NCBI RefSeq assembly: GCF_013240295.1
Contig: NZ_JABETK010000005.1
Location: forward strand, 186,001-250,000
Direction of reading: 5' to 3'
Length of the DNA stretch: 64,000 nt
Origin: Neoaquamicrobium sediminum
GTDB taxonomy: Bacteria > Pseudomonadota > Alphaproteobacteria > Rhizobiales > Rhizobiaceae
Shown here: positions 18,704 through 26,163 of the stretch, in pieces
Layout: every line of letters begins with the position of its first letter
Position numbering within the stretch: the first letter of the stretch is position 1
Position numbers and translations under genes: made by a program
Notes under the pieces: generated by a model
The model's database searches: none
What the model was told of the DNA's origin: nothing
What the model saw: the letters and a program-made list of their open reading frames with translations, nothing else

Positions 18704-19153
18704 TCAGATATATCCCTGGGTCAGGAAAGTGGCGCGTGAAATGGCCACGGGGTTCTCTACATCCTCCTGCCACGCCCGCGCAGACAAGGTCGCAGTTCGT
18801 CTGCCGATGCGCTCGATCGCGGCTTGCGCATAGCAATCGGCGGCGATCGTCGATCGCAGATAGCTGGCATTGTGACTGAGAGTTTTTGGCATGGACGTCG
18901 CCTCCGTCTGAAAGGCGAGCATGCTTGATGCCGAAAGCTCGCAGAGACTGGCGACGATGCCGCCATGCAGCGCCCTGATCATCGGATTGCCAATGTGATG
19001 TTCGGCAAAGCAAAGCTTGAGGACGACGCAATCGGCGTCAATCCGTGGCTGGATATTCAGGAACCGGGCGAAAGGTGAAATGGCCAGGCAGTCCGTCAAA
19101 GAGAGATAGCCAGCCTCGGTCTGACCGACTGTGGAAGACATGATCGTGCTCAT
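18704..19153 (-). CDS. PaaI-like hotdog thioesterase
   Basis: This is a 149-residue hotdog-fold protein. The RALHGGIVASLCELSA segment corresponds to the HGG active-site helix of PaaI-type acyl-CoA thioesterases, and later strands (SHNASYLRSTIAADCYAQA) fit. The start overlaps the stop of a second, similar gene (ATGA-type overlap), so the pair is probably co-translated. Substrate unknown. Confidence 0.7.
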   Translation of the reverse strand: MSTIMSSTVGQTEAGYLSLTDCLAISPFARFLNIQPRIDADCVVLKLCFAEHHIGNPMIRALHGGIVASLCELSASSMLAFQTEATSMPKTLSHNASYLRSTIAADCYAQAAIERIGRRTATLSARAWQEDVENPVAISRATFLTQGYI

Positions 19154-19630
19154 GATATGGGATTGATTGCAGGTCCACGCGTGCCGATCATGAACGTGGC
19201 AGTTCCAAATGCGAACATCTTCCCGTGTTCCTCACCGACGACATGCCCACGCACATGAGCTACCTGTTCAGACGATCCGCCGTATTCTGCGTGGCAGATG
19301 ACAGATTCTCCCCGGCGAGGCGTCGATGTGAAGTCGACGTTCAGGCCGATCGTGGCCACAGGAGCCAGTTCCTCGAGATTTGCGAGCACAACAAGTCCAA
19401 AAATGGAATCGAGAGCGGTCGTGAGTATCCCGGTCGAGAGACTCATCCGACGCCAACTCAAATTCACGGTTGAAGGGGATTCGGACCTCGACTCGCAGGA
19501 GGTCAAAGCGAATGAACTCCAGACGAAGCGATTTAAAGAGCTTGTTGCTTGTCAAGAAGTATCTCGCGAGTCTTTCCAAGCGTTCTGATTGTTCGCCATT
19601 TGAGGAATGTCCAATGAAACTGGTGTTCAC
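19150..19630 (-). pseudogene. second PaaI-like thioesterase, probably frameshifted
   Basis: The downstream part reads LSTGILTTALDSIFGLVVLANL, ATIGLNVDFTSTPRRGESV and AFGTATFMI, matching the second half of PaaI-like hotdog proteins. The expected N-terminal part appears in another frame just upstream: LRLEFIRFDLLRVEVRIPFNREFELASDE, preceded by a GTG at 19630. The frame switch lies near 19435-19455. The catalytic HGG stretch is replaced by LSTG, so even the repaired protein could be inactive and may act as a partner subunit of the neighbouring thioesterase. Confidence 0.5.
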
Positions 19631-19790
19631 TTAGCGCACCTATGTTTTCCGTAGCGCCTGCCTTACTAAAATGACGATTGATCATGTAGAAAATAGCTTA
19701 ACTCTTTCGCAGGTTATTTGTATTTCACAGTACGTAAACCGAACCCGCAGGACCGTCGTAAGCCAGCGCTGAAAGATAAATGCGCACATT

Positions 19791-20087
19791 TTAGTTGCCA
19801 AACAGGCCGCGCCGCGGCGGCCGGCTGGCCCCGGTTTTCGCATCGTAGTTTATGCGCACTTCCGCGCCATCCCCCATGAAATAGACGATTCGGTACTCGC
19901 CCTCTGCAAACGTAATGCTTTCGATGGCATAGAAACCCGGACGTCCTTCAACTTGCTCGATCACAGTCGACAGCTTGATGCTGTCCGGGGGCGGCAACTT
20001 CGATAGCGGATCTTTATCCTGAGCGGAGGCAGAAATAAGCGTTCCGAACAACAATCCTGAGGCGAAAAGGGGAGAATGAAAACGCAT
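19791..20087 (-). CDS. small exported PepSY-like protein
   Basis: This is a 98-residue protein with signal peptide MRFHSPLFASGLLFGTLISASAQ and one PepSY-like repeat: STVIEQVEGRPGFYAIESITFAEGEYRIVYFMGDGAEVRINYDAKTG. Such domains often accompany sensors or inhibit periplasmic enzymes. The Met at 20087 is preferred over an open upstream extension because it begins the signal peptide. No obvious operon partner. Confidence 0.65.
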   Translation of the reverse strand: MRFHSPLFASGLLFGTLISASAQDKDPLSKLPPPDSIKLSTVIEQVEGRPGFYAIESITFAEGEYRIVYFMGDGAEVRINYDAKTGASRPPRRGLFGN

Positions 20088-20170
20088 CGAAGACCTTCCA
20101 TTTCGGTGAGTATGGGGGTTCCGGAGTCTGGGGCCCACGTGCTGGTCAACTGGCGTCTGACGCCCTCATG

Positions 20171-20680
20171 CTAAATGCTCGGCGGACTGGCGAGGTTCCC
20201 GGTCATATGCGAAAGCCCGGCCCGCATCAGTTCGATATGTTGTTCGCCGACACCCTGTTCGGCATTATTGCAGAGGGCGCTCACAATCGCCTCGACCCTG
20301 GGCACCAGTGCTTTGCCCCGGGGCTCCAGATAGATGCACTTGACGCGACGGTCCACCTCATTGCGCTTGCGGACGACCAGGTCTGCAGCCTCGAGCCGGT
20401 CGAGGTTATCGACAAGCGTCATTGGTTCGCACGAAAGAATTTGAGCCAGCTGGGCTTGGTTGAGACCCTCGTTACGGGCCAAAAACATTAGCACGCGCGC
20501 TTCGGCCGGCGTAAGAGCCAGTCCTGCAAACTCGAATTCGACCAAGAGTTGTTTTCGAAATGCTTTGACGAAGGCAATAGCCTCAAGGGCCATAGCGAAC
20601 TTTTCAGGGAGGAAGCCGACGCCAGTATCCCTCTGTGGCGTCACCGCGGAGCTGCTCGGCGCCGGGTTGACGACAATCAC
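20171..20680 (-). CDS. MarR-family regulator coupled to UspA
   Basis: This 169-residue MarR-type winged-helix protein has the core ALTPAEARVLMFLARNEGLNQAQLAQIL ... EPMTLVDNLDRLEAADLVVRKRNEVDRRVKCIYL. The N-terminal 45 residues are less typical. The GTG start at 20680 overlaps the UspA stop (GTGA), so the two are likely translated together; an internal Met gives a shorter alternative. Confidence 0.8.
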   Translation of the reverse strand: MIVVNPAPSSSAVTPQRDTGVGFLPEKFAMALEAIAFVKAFRKQLLVEFEFAGLALTPAEARVLMFLARNEGLNQAQLAQILSCEPMTLVDNLDRLEAADLVVRKRNEVDRRVKCIYLEPRGKALVPRVEAIVSALCNNAEQGVGEQHIELMRAGLSHMTGNLASPPSI

Positions 20681-21156
20681 TCGGGGACTCCTTGGCTCGT
20701 TTTGAGTCTGTCGAACTCCGCGTCGGAAACCTCCATTCGTCCGATCAGCATGCTGCAGTCGAGATGGTCGATGAGGTATGTGGCGACGGACCCCGACCAC
20801 CAGCGCGCCAGTGTCCCGTGCTGGCGGTGTCCGATGACCACGAGATCAGCGTTGATCTCCTTCGCGACGGCGCGAATTTCCGGGCCGGGATCGCCCATCG
20901 CAAGCCGCGTGTCAGGTTCAAACCCGATCTCCCGCAAACGTCGTTCACCCTCAGCGAGGATGTTTTTATACACCTCGCTCTGCTCGCCCACGATTCCGGG
21001 ATAAACACCTTCGGCCAAGACAATCCCGGTGGAAATCTGCACAACCGCCAGCAGACACACCTGGGCCTCGCAAAGCCGCGCCAAGCGGGCGCCTTCGCGC
21101 AGCGCCAGACGACCTTCAACGGACCCGTCATAGGCGAGGAGGATGCGTCGATACAT
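20677..21156 (-). CDS. universal stress protein, UspA family
   Basis: This single UspA domain begins MYRRILLAYDGSVEGRLAL and ends with the ATP-binding motif GHRQHGTLARWWSGSVATYLI (G-x2-G-x9-G-[S/T] type), so it probably binds ATP. A GTG at 21174 offers a six-residue longer start, but MYRRILLAYDGS is the family-typical beginning. It is divergent from a second MarR gene and is followed by its own coupled MarR gene. Confidence 0.88.
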   Translation of the reverse strand: MYRRILLAYDGSVEGRLALREGARLARLCEAQVCLLAVVQISTGIVLAEGVYPGIVGEQSEVYKNILAEGERRLREIGFEPDTRLAMGDPGPEIRAVAKEINADLVVIGHRQHGTLARWWSGSVATYLIDHLDCSMLIGRMEVSDAEFDRLKTSQGVPE

Positions 21157-21235
21157 AGGTAACTGGGTTGCCACGTTGCACCATAACGGAAGTTGCGCTA
21201 TGTCGTTAGCATACTATCAATAAGAAAGCTATCAA

Positions 21236-21661
21236 GTGGGCATCGGCCAGGAATTCGCCATGGAGCTTGCACGGGTTGGCCGTCGCTGGAGAACCGGCCT
21301 TGATGCGCGCGTGAAACATCTCGGATTGACGCAAGCGCGATGGATCGCGCTGCTGCATCTGCGACGATCGGGGGCGATGTCGCAAAGGAATCTCGCCGAG
21401 CAGATCGGGGTTGAGGGACCGACCCTGGTGCGTCTTCTGGATGCGCTCGAGCAGCGTGGTCTGATCGAACGCGTCGATTCCGATGATGATCGGCGGGTCA
21501 AGAATATCCATCTCGCGGAAAGCGCTAAGCCGCTTATCGAGGAGATCACGCGCATTTCCGATGCGTTCAGGGAAGAACTGCTCGAAGGCGTCCCTGCGAA
21601 TGATCTGGCCACGGCGCACCGCGTGCTGGGTCTCATCGGCGACAGGCTGGAAAGATCGTAG
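21236..21661 (+). CDS. MarR/SlyA-family regulator
   Basis: This is a 141-residue winged-helix regulator: LTQARWIALLHLRRSGAMSQRNLAEQIGVEGPTLVRLLDALEQRGLIERV, then DRRVKNIHL. It starts with GTG at 21236; an internal ATG lies eight codons in. It is followed two bases later by a HlyD-family secretion gene, the common marR-emrA-type drug-efflux layout. That efflux gene is now cut off by an IS, so its target operon is largely gone. Confidence 0.85.
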   Translation: MGIGQEFAMELARVGRRWRTGLDARVKHLGLTQARWIALLHLRRSGAMSQRNLAEQIGVEGPTLVRLLDALEQRGLIERVDSDDDRRVKNIHLAESAKPLIEEITRISDAFREELLEGVPANDLATAHRVLGLIGDRLERS

Positions 21662-21662
21662 A

Positions 21663-22091
21663 ATGAACATGGAAACAAAGCCGTCGCAATTCTCCGGGGC
21701 GGCGCACGCAGATGCTGGCACTGACGAGACACCAACAGCTACGAAAAAGAGCGGGCGAGGGCGCAGGTTGGTTCGCGCGACGGCGCTTTTCGCGGTGCTC
21801 GGCGTCGTCGCCTATTTCACCTATCCCTGGCTGGCCGCGCGGTGGACGCATGTCTTTCTCGACGACGCCCGGATCGCGGCAAATATGATCGCCGTCAGCA
21901 GCGAAGTGTCCGGCAGGATCATATCGCTTCCCGTCATCGCGGGCGACAAGGTCGTTCGTGGACAGGTTTTGGCCACCATCGATGCGGCATCCGCCTCACA
22001 GGAACTGAAGGGCCTGGAAGCACAGGTCACAGGCGTCAAATCCCAGCAGAACCAGCTGCGTTCCCAGCAGGTGTCGTTTTCCATTTAATTC
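21663..22091 (+). pseudogene. EmrA/HlyD-type efflux fusion protein, truncated by ISL3
   Basis: The first 141 residues are preserved: a cytoplasmic tail, membrane anchor ATALFAVLGVVAYFTYPW, DDARIAANMIAVSSEVSGRI and the start of the coiled coil (ASQELKGLEAQVTGVKSQQN). The reading stops at TAA (22086-22088), three bases before the ISL3 end at 22092. A complete protein would be about 350 residues. No continuation is found on the far side of the element, so the rest was lost or moved. Confidence 0.85.
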
Positions 22092-22119
22092 GGTTCTTCC
22101 TCAATTTGTGTGGTTCATC

Positions 22120-22949
22120 TGCAGATTCCGAAGTTATCCGGCCGGCAATTCCGACTTGAAGCCGGCCACCATTCCGGAATGAAGCCGGCCACGATTCCCG
22201 ATCAATAACCGGCCACTTTGAAGCCGGGGCAAACACTTGGGTCAGCAACTTTGGCATGACGGTCCTTTTCAGCAAGGGACGCGTGATGCCGGCAAAGAGA
22301 AGGCTGACCATGAGACAATTACGACACCTGCTTCGACTTGCCGGGGACGGCACGAGCGCCCGCAACATTGCCCTGACGCTCGGGATCGCGCGCAGCACGG
22401 TTCAGGACAATCTGAAGCGTGCGGCAGCGGCTGGGCTGACCTGGCCACTGCCGGGCGACCTGACCGACGACGCACTGGAGAACCGGCTCTTCGCGCGGGC
22501 CGGGGTCAAACAGGGGCTGCGGCGGCGTCCCGAGCCGAACTGGGCGCAACTGGCTCTGGAGCTGAAGAAGCCCGGCGTCACGCTGATGATCCTGTGGGAA
22601 GAATATCGCGCCATCCATCCCGATGGTTACGGCTACAGCCGCTTCTGCGATCTGTTTCGTAGTTTCGAGCGGCGGCTTTCGCCGACCATGCGCCAGGAGC
22701 ATGTCGCCGGCGACAAGGTCTTTGTGGACTATTCCGGCAAGAAGATTGCCGTTGTCGATCGCTCGACTGGCGAGATCCGCGAAGCGGAGATCTTCGTCGC
22801 TGTCCTGGGCGCTTCCGGCCTCACCTATGCGGAAGCAACGTGGACACAGACGCTTCCCGACTGGATTGGCGCGCATGTGCGCATGTTCCGCTTCTTCGGC
22901 GGTGTTCCACGCCTGATCGTGCCTGACAATCTGAAGTCTGGCGTCAACC
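22120..22949 (+). mobile_element. IS21-family element, left end and 5' part of istA
   Basis: After the ISL3 end the sequence begins TGCAGATTCCGAAG and carries repeated GCCGGCCAC(C/G/T) motifs at about 22163, 22184 and 22210, as in the multiple terminal repeats of IS21 elements. The istA gene follows to about residue 232. The rest of istA, istB and the right end are absent. Confidence 0.8.
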
Positions 22950-24265
22950 GGGTCGTTGAGATTGTCGGCCTGCTTGGCCACAGCGCTGGTGGCCGTCCTG
23001 GCGAGCGGTTGATGCAGCGACTCGGCATGCCGGTCAGCGACGACACCATCCTGCGGCAGTTGAAGCGGGATGCCGCGGGTGCTCAACGCAATTCCGAGAT
23101 ACGAGTGGTCGGTATCGATGACTGGAGTTGGCGGCGGGCGACGAGCTACGGAACCATCATGGTCGATCTTGAGCGCCGCTCGGTGATCGACATACTGGAC
23201 GACCGCAGTGTCGATAGTGCCGCCAAGTGGCTTCGGAGTCATCCTTCGATCGAGACCGTCAGCCGCGACCGCTGCGGCCTGTATGCGCAGGCCGTCCGTG
23301 AAGGCGCACCGCAGGCCCAGCAGGTCGCCGATCGGTTTCATCTGATCCAGAACCTTCGCTCGGCCATCGAAGAACAGATGAGCCTTTCTGGGCGTGCCAC
23401 CGGCAGGGCCATTCTTTCGGAGGACGCAATTGTTGATGCTGCGACACATCGCCGGCGCGCGCGCCTCGCACATCGGCAATCTCGTCAAGAGATATTCGAA
23501 ATGCTCCACGCCTTGCGCCACGAAGGGCTTTCGTACAGCGAGATCGCCCGTCGGACCGGATATGAACGTCGCAGTGTAGCGAATTGGCTCAAGTTCAAGG
23601 CTCCGCCAGACAGGCGGCGAGCAGCACTGAACCCCACTTCGCCATGGTATTTCGAAGCCTTCCTTGCCCAATGTTGGAAGGACGGGAACCGTTGCGGACG
23701 GCATCTGTTTCATGACGTCAAGCAGCGGGGTTATACCGGAAGTTTCTCCAATCTGGAGCGCCTGCTGGGAGCCTGGCGACGGGCCGAAAGAGAGCGCGGC
23801 GATGATGTTTCTTCCATGGCGCTCAACTCGGAACCCGTTCGAGATCCGGATACCGGCCACGCGATTTCGCCAATTGTTGCCGCGGCGCTGTGCATAAAGC
23901 CAAGAGGCCTGCTGACGCCTCGACAGGCAAGGAAGGTCGATGCCCTGAAGCAGGGATCTGAGGCTTTCGCCGAGATGCGACGCTTGGCGATGCGATTCAA
24001 CGGCATCCTTCGCGGCAAGAGATCGGCACCACTGGATGCGTGGATCGACGATGCGATCGAGTCCGATCTCATTCCGATCATGCGGTTCGCCCGTGTCCTG
24101 CGCAGAGACATCGATGCCGTAAACAACGCCATCGAGCTGCCCTGGAGCAACGGACAGGCCGAAGGTCAGATCAACCGCCTCAAGACACTCAAGCGCGCAA
24201 TGTACGGCAGGGCAGGTCCTGAACTGCTGAGGGCACGAATGCTGCCACCGCTCCACACAAAGTGA
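22256..24265 (+). CDS. chimeric transposase: IS21 IstA N-terminus fused to ISL3 catalytic domain
   Basis: This is one uninterrupted 669-codon frame. Residues 1-231 are IstA-like: MPAKRRLTMRQLRHLLRLAG (true start probably the ATG at 22286), helix-turn-helix NIALTLGIARSTVQDNLKRA, and the first DDE strand VFVDYSGKK. At about residue 232 (LKSGVNR|VVEIVGLLG) it passes in frame into the ISL3 transposase, lacking that protein's zinc finger but keeping its full catalytic domain (GIDDWSWRR, SRDRCGLYA, EGQINRLK). The junction base run is GGGTCG, shared with copy 1. Whether the hybrid is active is unknown. The ISL3 part is free of the frameshift seen in copy 1. Confidence 0.85.
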   Translation: MTVLFSKGRVMPAKRRLTMRQLRHLLRLAGDGTSARNIALTLGIARSTVQDNLKRAAAAGLTWPLPGDLTDDALENRLFARAGVKQGLRRRPEPNWAQLALELKKPGVTLMILWEEYRAIHPDGYGYSRFCDLFRSFERRLSPTMRQEHVAGDKVFVDYSGKKIAVVDRSTGEIREAEIFVAVLGASGLTYAEATWTQTLPDWIGAHVRMFRFFGGVPRLIVPDNLKSGVNRVVEIVGLLGHSAGGRPGERLMQRLGMPVSDDTILRQLKRDAAGAQRNSEIRVVGIDDWSWRRATSYGTIMVDLERRSVIDILDDRSVDSAAKWLRSHPSIETVSRDRCGLYAQAVREGAPQAQQVADRFHLIQNLRSAIEEQMSLSGRATGRAILSEDAIVDAATHRRRARLAHRQSRQEIFEMLHALRHEGLSYSEIARRTGYERRSVANWLKFKAPPDRRRAALNPTSPWYFEAFLAQCWKDGNRCGRHLFHDVKQRGYTGSFSNLERLLGAWRRAERERGDDVSSMALNSEPVRDPDTGHAISPIVAAALCIKPRGLLTPRQARKVDALKQGSEAFAEMRRLAMRFNGILRGKRSAPLDAWIDDAIESDLIPIMRFARVLRRDIDAVNNAIELPWSNGQAEGQINRLKTLKRAMYGRAGPELLRARMLPPLHTK

Positions 24266-24277
24266 GGAAGAACCCAA

Positions 24278-24412
24278 TTAACTGCCAAGCGACAGCTGGG
24301 CCTCGTAGTAGGCATCGACGACATCGAGATCAACAAGCGCACGCGCGTCCGCCTGCCAGCGGCGGCGGATCGCCCGCCGGCGCTCGATCCATCTCCCCAT
24401 CACAGCAAGCAT
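24278..24412 (-). pseudogene. small conserved-looking protein, 3' end trimmed by ISL3
   Basis: A 44-residue frame starts MLAVMGRWIERRRAIRRRWQ and continues ADARALVDLDVVDAYYEAQL. The basic, amphipathic pattern looks like genuine coding sequence. Its TAA lies only three bases from the ISL3 end at 24274, so the original C-terminus was probably removed by the insertion. Function unknown. Confidence 0.4.
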
Positions 24413-24568
24413 GGCCCCGTCCTGTTTCACCGGACACCCCGCACGCGGCAGGGATGGATGCCCGTCAGGGCGAAGACCCGGCCCCGCCGGGGCTTCGGCT
24501 CTGCCGACAGCCCGGCTCCGAGAGGAGGCCGCCCCAGATGCTCGCCAGCACGCCAGTTTGAGATTACC

Positions 24569-24742
24569 ATGACCCAAAGCGCAACACGTACGAACACGTT
24601 TGATCGATCGGCCACGCCGCTGTCGATGACGGATGGGGATTCGATGAGCTTTGACTGGGACGATATCGCCGCGGCCTATGCAAGCCAGCCCTGGTGGGTC
24701 TGGCTGGCTGCGTGCGTCATTGCCTGGCTCGGAATCAGGTAG
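24569..24742 (+). CDS. small protein with one membrane segment
   Basis: This frame of up to 57 residues ends DDIAAAYASQPWWVWLAACVIAWLGIR, a Trp-rich membrane helix. GGATGGGGATTCG lies just before an internal ATG at 24644, which may be the true start (32 residues). The frame continues open past the TAG at 24740-24742 (AIGAIRAYRERPI) straight into the next gene, so the stop may be a mutation within a once longer gene. Function unknown. Confidence 0.4.
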   Translation: MTQSATRTNTFDRSATPLSMTDGDSMSFDWDDIAAAYASQPWWVWLAACVIAWLGIR

Positions 24743-24781
24743 GCCATTGGTGCGATCCGGGCCTATCGCGAACGGCCGATC

Positions 24782-25174
24782 ATGACCGACAGCACCTTCA
24801 GACAGTGTGGCGTGCGGGTCGACTATGACGCGGGGACCGTCACCTTGCCGCGTGGAGACAGATTTCCGGTAGAGCGCGTACGGGGCCTGCGCTGGGAGGA
24901 CTATCGACAGTCGGGGTCCTACCACGCCGTCATCGATGTCGACGATCTGAAGACGCCGGTTCATCCAGTGGCGTTCTCGACTTCGGCCGGACCGGAAGCC
25001 TTCGTCTCCCGGCTGCGGACGGCGATAGAGAGGGCGGGCGGTCCGCGCTTTGCCGTGGCCGCAACCGACACGATGGAGGTCGTGGAAAAAGACCTCAGCG
25101 ATCCGATCATGGCCGCGGTCGCCACAAGGGTGCGGCCGCTGGGCCGGCGTATGTCGTTCTCGCGGTCGGACTGA
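24782..25174 (+). CDS. hypothetical protein, 130 residues
   Basis: This soluble-looking protein starts MTDSTFRQCGVRVDYDAGTV. I do not recognise a family. The codon pattern is consistent with coding, and the frame lies directly after, and in phase with, the small membrane-segment frame. A nine-base-stem hairpin follows the stop at once and probably ends the transcript. Confidence 0.5.
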   Translation: MTDSTFRQCGVRVDYDAGTVTLPRGDRFPVERVRGLRWEDYRQSGSYHAVIDVDDLKTPVHPVAFSTSAGPEAFVSRLRTAIERAGGPRFAVAATDTMEVVEKDLSDPIMAAVATRVRPLGRRMSFSRSD

Positions 25175-25200
25175 TCGGACGGTCGGGTGAGCGTCCGATC
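25173..25200 (+). terminator. terminator-like hairpin
   Basis: GATCGGACG (25173-25181) and CGTCCGATC (25192-25200) form a perfect nine-base stem with a ten-base loop, overlapping the stop region of the 130-residue gene. No run of T follows, so intrinsic termination is only probable. Confidence 0.45.
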
Positions 25201-25253
25201 CACCAGACCCGGCCAAGCTCGAAATCCGCCGCATATCGTGGCACAGTAACGAC

Positions 25254-25847
25254 ATGTGCAACGCCTATGAGCAACATGTCCGCTGGGTTGAATACACCCG
25301 GATGATGCAGGATCTGGAACTCGGTATCCCGACCGAGCAGACCGAGCTCGACCTGCCACAATCGGACATGGTGCGGATCAACGACATGGCGCCGGTGATG
25401 CGCGCCGCCGGCAACGGCGTCGAGCTCGCGCAGATGAATTTCGGCTTTCCTCCCGGCCGGCCGAAGGGCGGGCCGGTGTTCAACTTCCGATCGGAAGGCC
25501 GGGATTTCTCAAAGAGCGGACGCTGTCTGATCCCGGCGTCGGGTTTCTTCGAATATGTCGGTACGAAATACCCAAAGACCCAGTATCGGTTCACGCTGAC
25601 CGGCGCGCCGTTCCTCGCGATAGCGGGCCTTTGGCGCGAAGCCGAGGGCAATCAGCCGGTGAGCTTCACCATGCTGACGACGTCGCCGGGTCCTGACATC
25701 GCCCCCTACCACGACCGGCAGGTCGTCGTGCTGCGCCCGCAAGACTGGGCGGCCTGGCTCTACCTCACCAGGCCACAGGCCGAGCTGCTGCGCCCGCTGC
25801 CAGAGGGATCGCTTGAGGTCGAGATGATCCGAGAGGGTGCGAAGTAG
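25254..25847 (+). CDS. SOS response-associated peptidase (SRAP/YedK family)
   Basis: This 197-residue SRAP domain protein begins MCNAYEQH; Cys2 becomes the N-terminal nucleophile that crosslinks to abasic sites in single-stranded DNA. Other conserved parts are FNFRSEG, CLIPASGFFEY with the catalytic Glu, MLTTSPGPDI and PYHDRQVVVL with the active-site His. It lies beside the translesion cassette, as SRAP genes often do. No LexA box was seen directly upstream. Confidence 0.9.
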   Translation: MCNAYEQHVRWVEYTRMMQDLELGIPTEQTELDLPQSDMVRINDMAPVMRAAGNGVELAQMNFGFPPGRPKGGPVFNFRSEGRDFSKSGRCLIPASGFFEYVGTKYPKTQYRFTLTGAPFLAIAGLWREAEGNQPVSFTMLTTSPGPDIAPYHDRQVVVLRPQDWAAWLYLTRPQAELLRPLPEGSLEVEMIREGAK

Positions 25848-25890
25848 ATTTGGTCTTGCGTGCAGCCCGGGCCTGAAGAAAGGAACAGTC

Positions 25891-26139
25891 GTGTCGAAAC
25901 GGAAAGAGATCGAAGTGCGTCACAAGGCGGACAGCGTCGAAAGCATGTTGAAGGCCCGCGGCGTGTACCATGTCCCCAATGACGAACCAGGTTTCTGTTT
26001 TGCGGTTGGCGAGGAGTTGCGGCGTCGCTATCCGAATTCCGATCTCAAGGTCGAAGCGCCCCGGCTGAATTTCGGCGGCGAATACACGTTCAGTTCGGCA
26101 AGTCACCTCGGTGCCAAGCCCGTTTCCGGTTCAAAGTGA
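25891..26139 (+). CDS. hypothetical protein upstream of RES-domain gene
   Basis: This 82-residue protein starts at GTG 25891 behind AAGAAAGGA. It reads SKRKEIEVRHKADSVESMLK, then VYHVPNDEPGFCFAVGEELRRRYPNSDLKVEAP. I do not recognise it. It ends 24 bases before a RES-domain gene and so occupies the place of an antitoxin, but it does not look like the Xre/MbcA antitoxins normally paired with RES toxins. Confidence 0.55.
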   Translation: MSKRKEIEVRHKADSVESMLKARGVYHVPNDEPGFCFAVGEELRRRYPNSDLKVEAPRLNFGGEYTFSSASHLGAKPVSGSK

Positions 26140-26163
26140 GCCGACGCTCTCGCGAGATCTCGT

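Larger units (their letters stand above)
22092..24274 (+). mobile_element. ISL3-family element, copy 2, with an embedded IS21 5' fragment
   Basis: The left end at 22092 (GGTTCTTCCTCAATTTGTGTGG, then TTCATC) matches the right end of copy 1, and the right end at 24274 matches copy 1's other end. Between 22120 and 22949 the original ISL3 leader and the first ~100 codons of its transposase are replaced by the 5' end of an IS21-family element. From 22950 on the sequence is ISL3 again. Flanking octamers (TTTAATTC and CAATTAAC) do not match as a target duplication. Confidence 0.85.

Noticed and set aside
22319..24277. 652-codon open frame on the minus strand
   Set aside because: It lies antisense to the chimeric transposase and resembles nothing; a similar shadow lies antisense to ISL3 copy 1.
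24278..25261. 327-codon minus-strand frame as a single gene
   Set aside because: Only its last 44 codons look like protein; the rest is antisense to two plus-strand frames.
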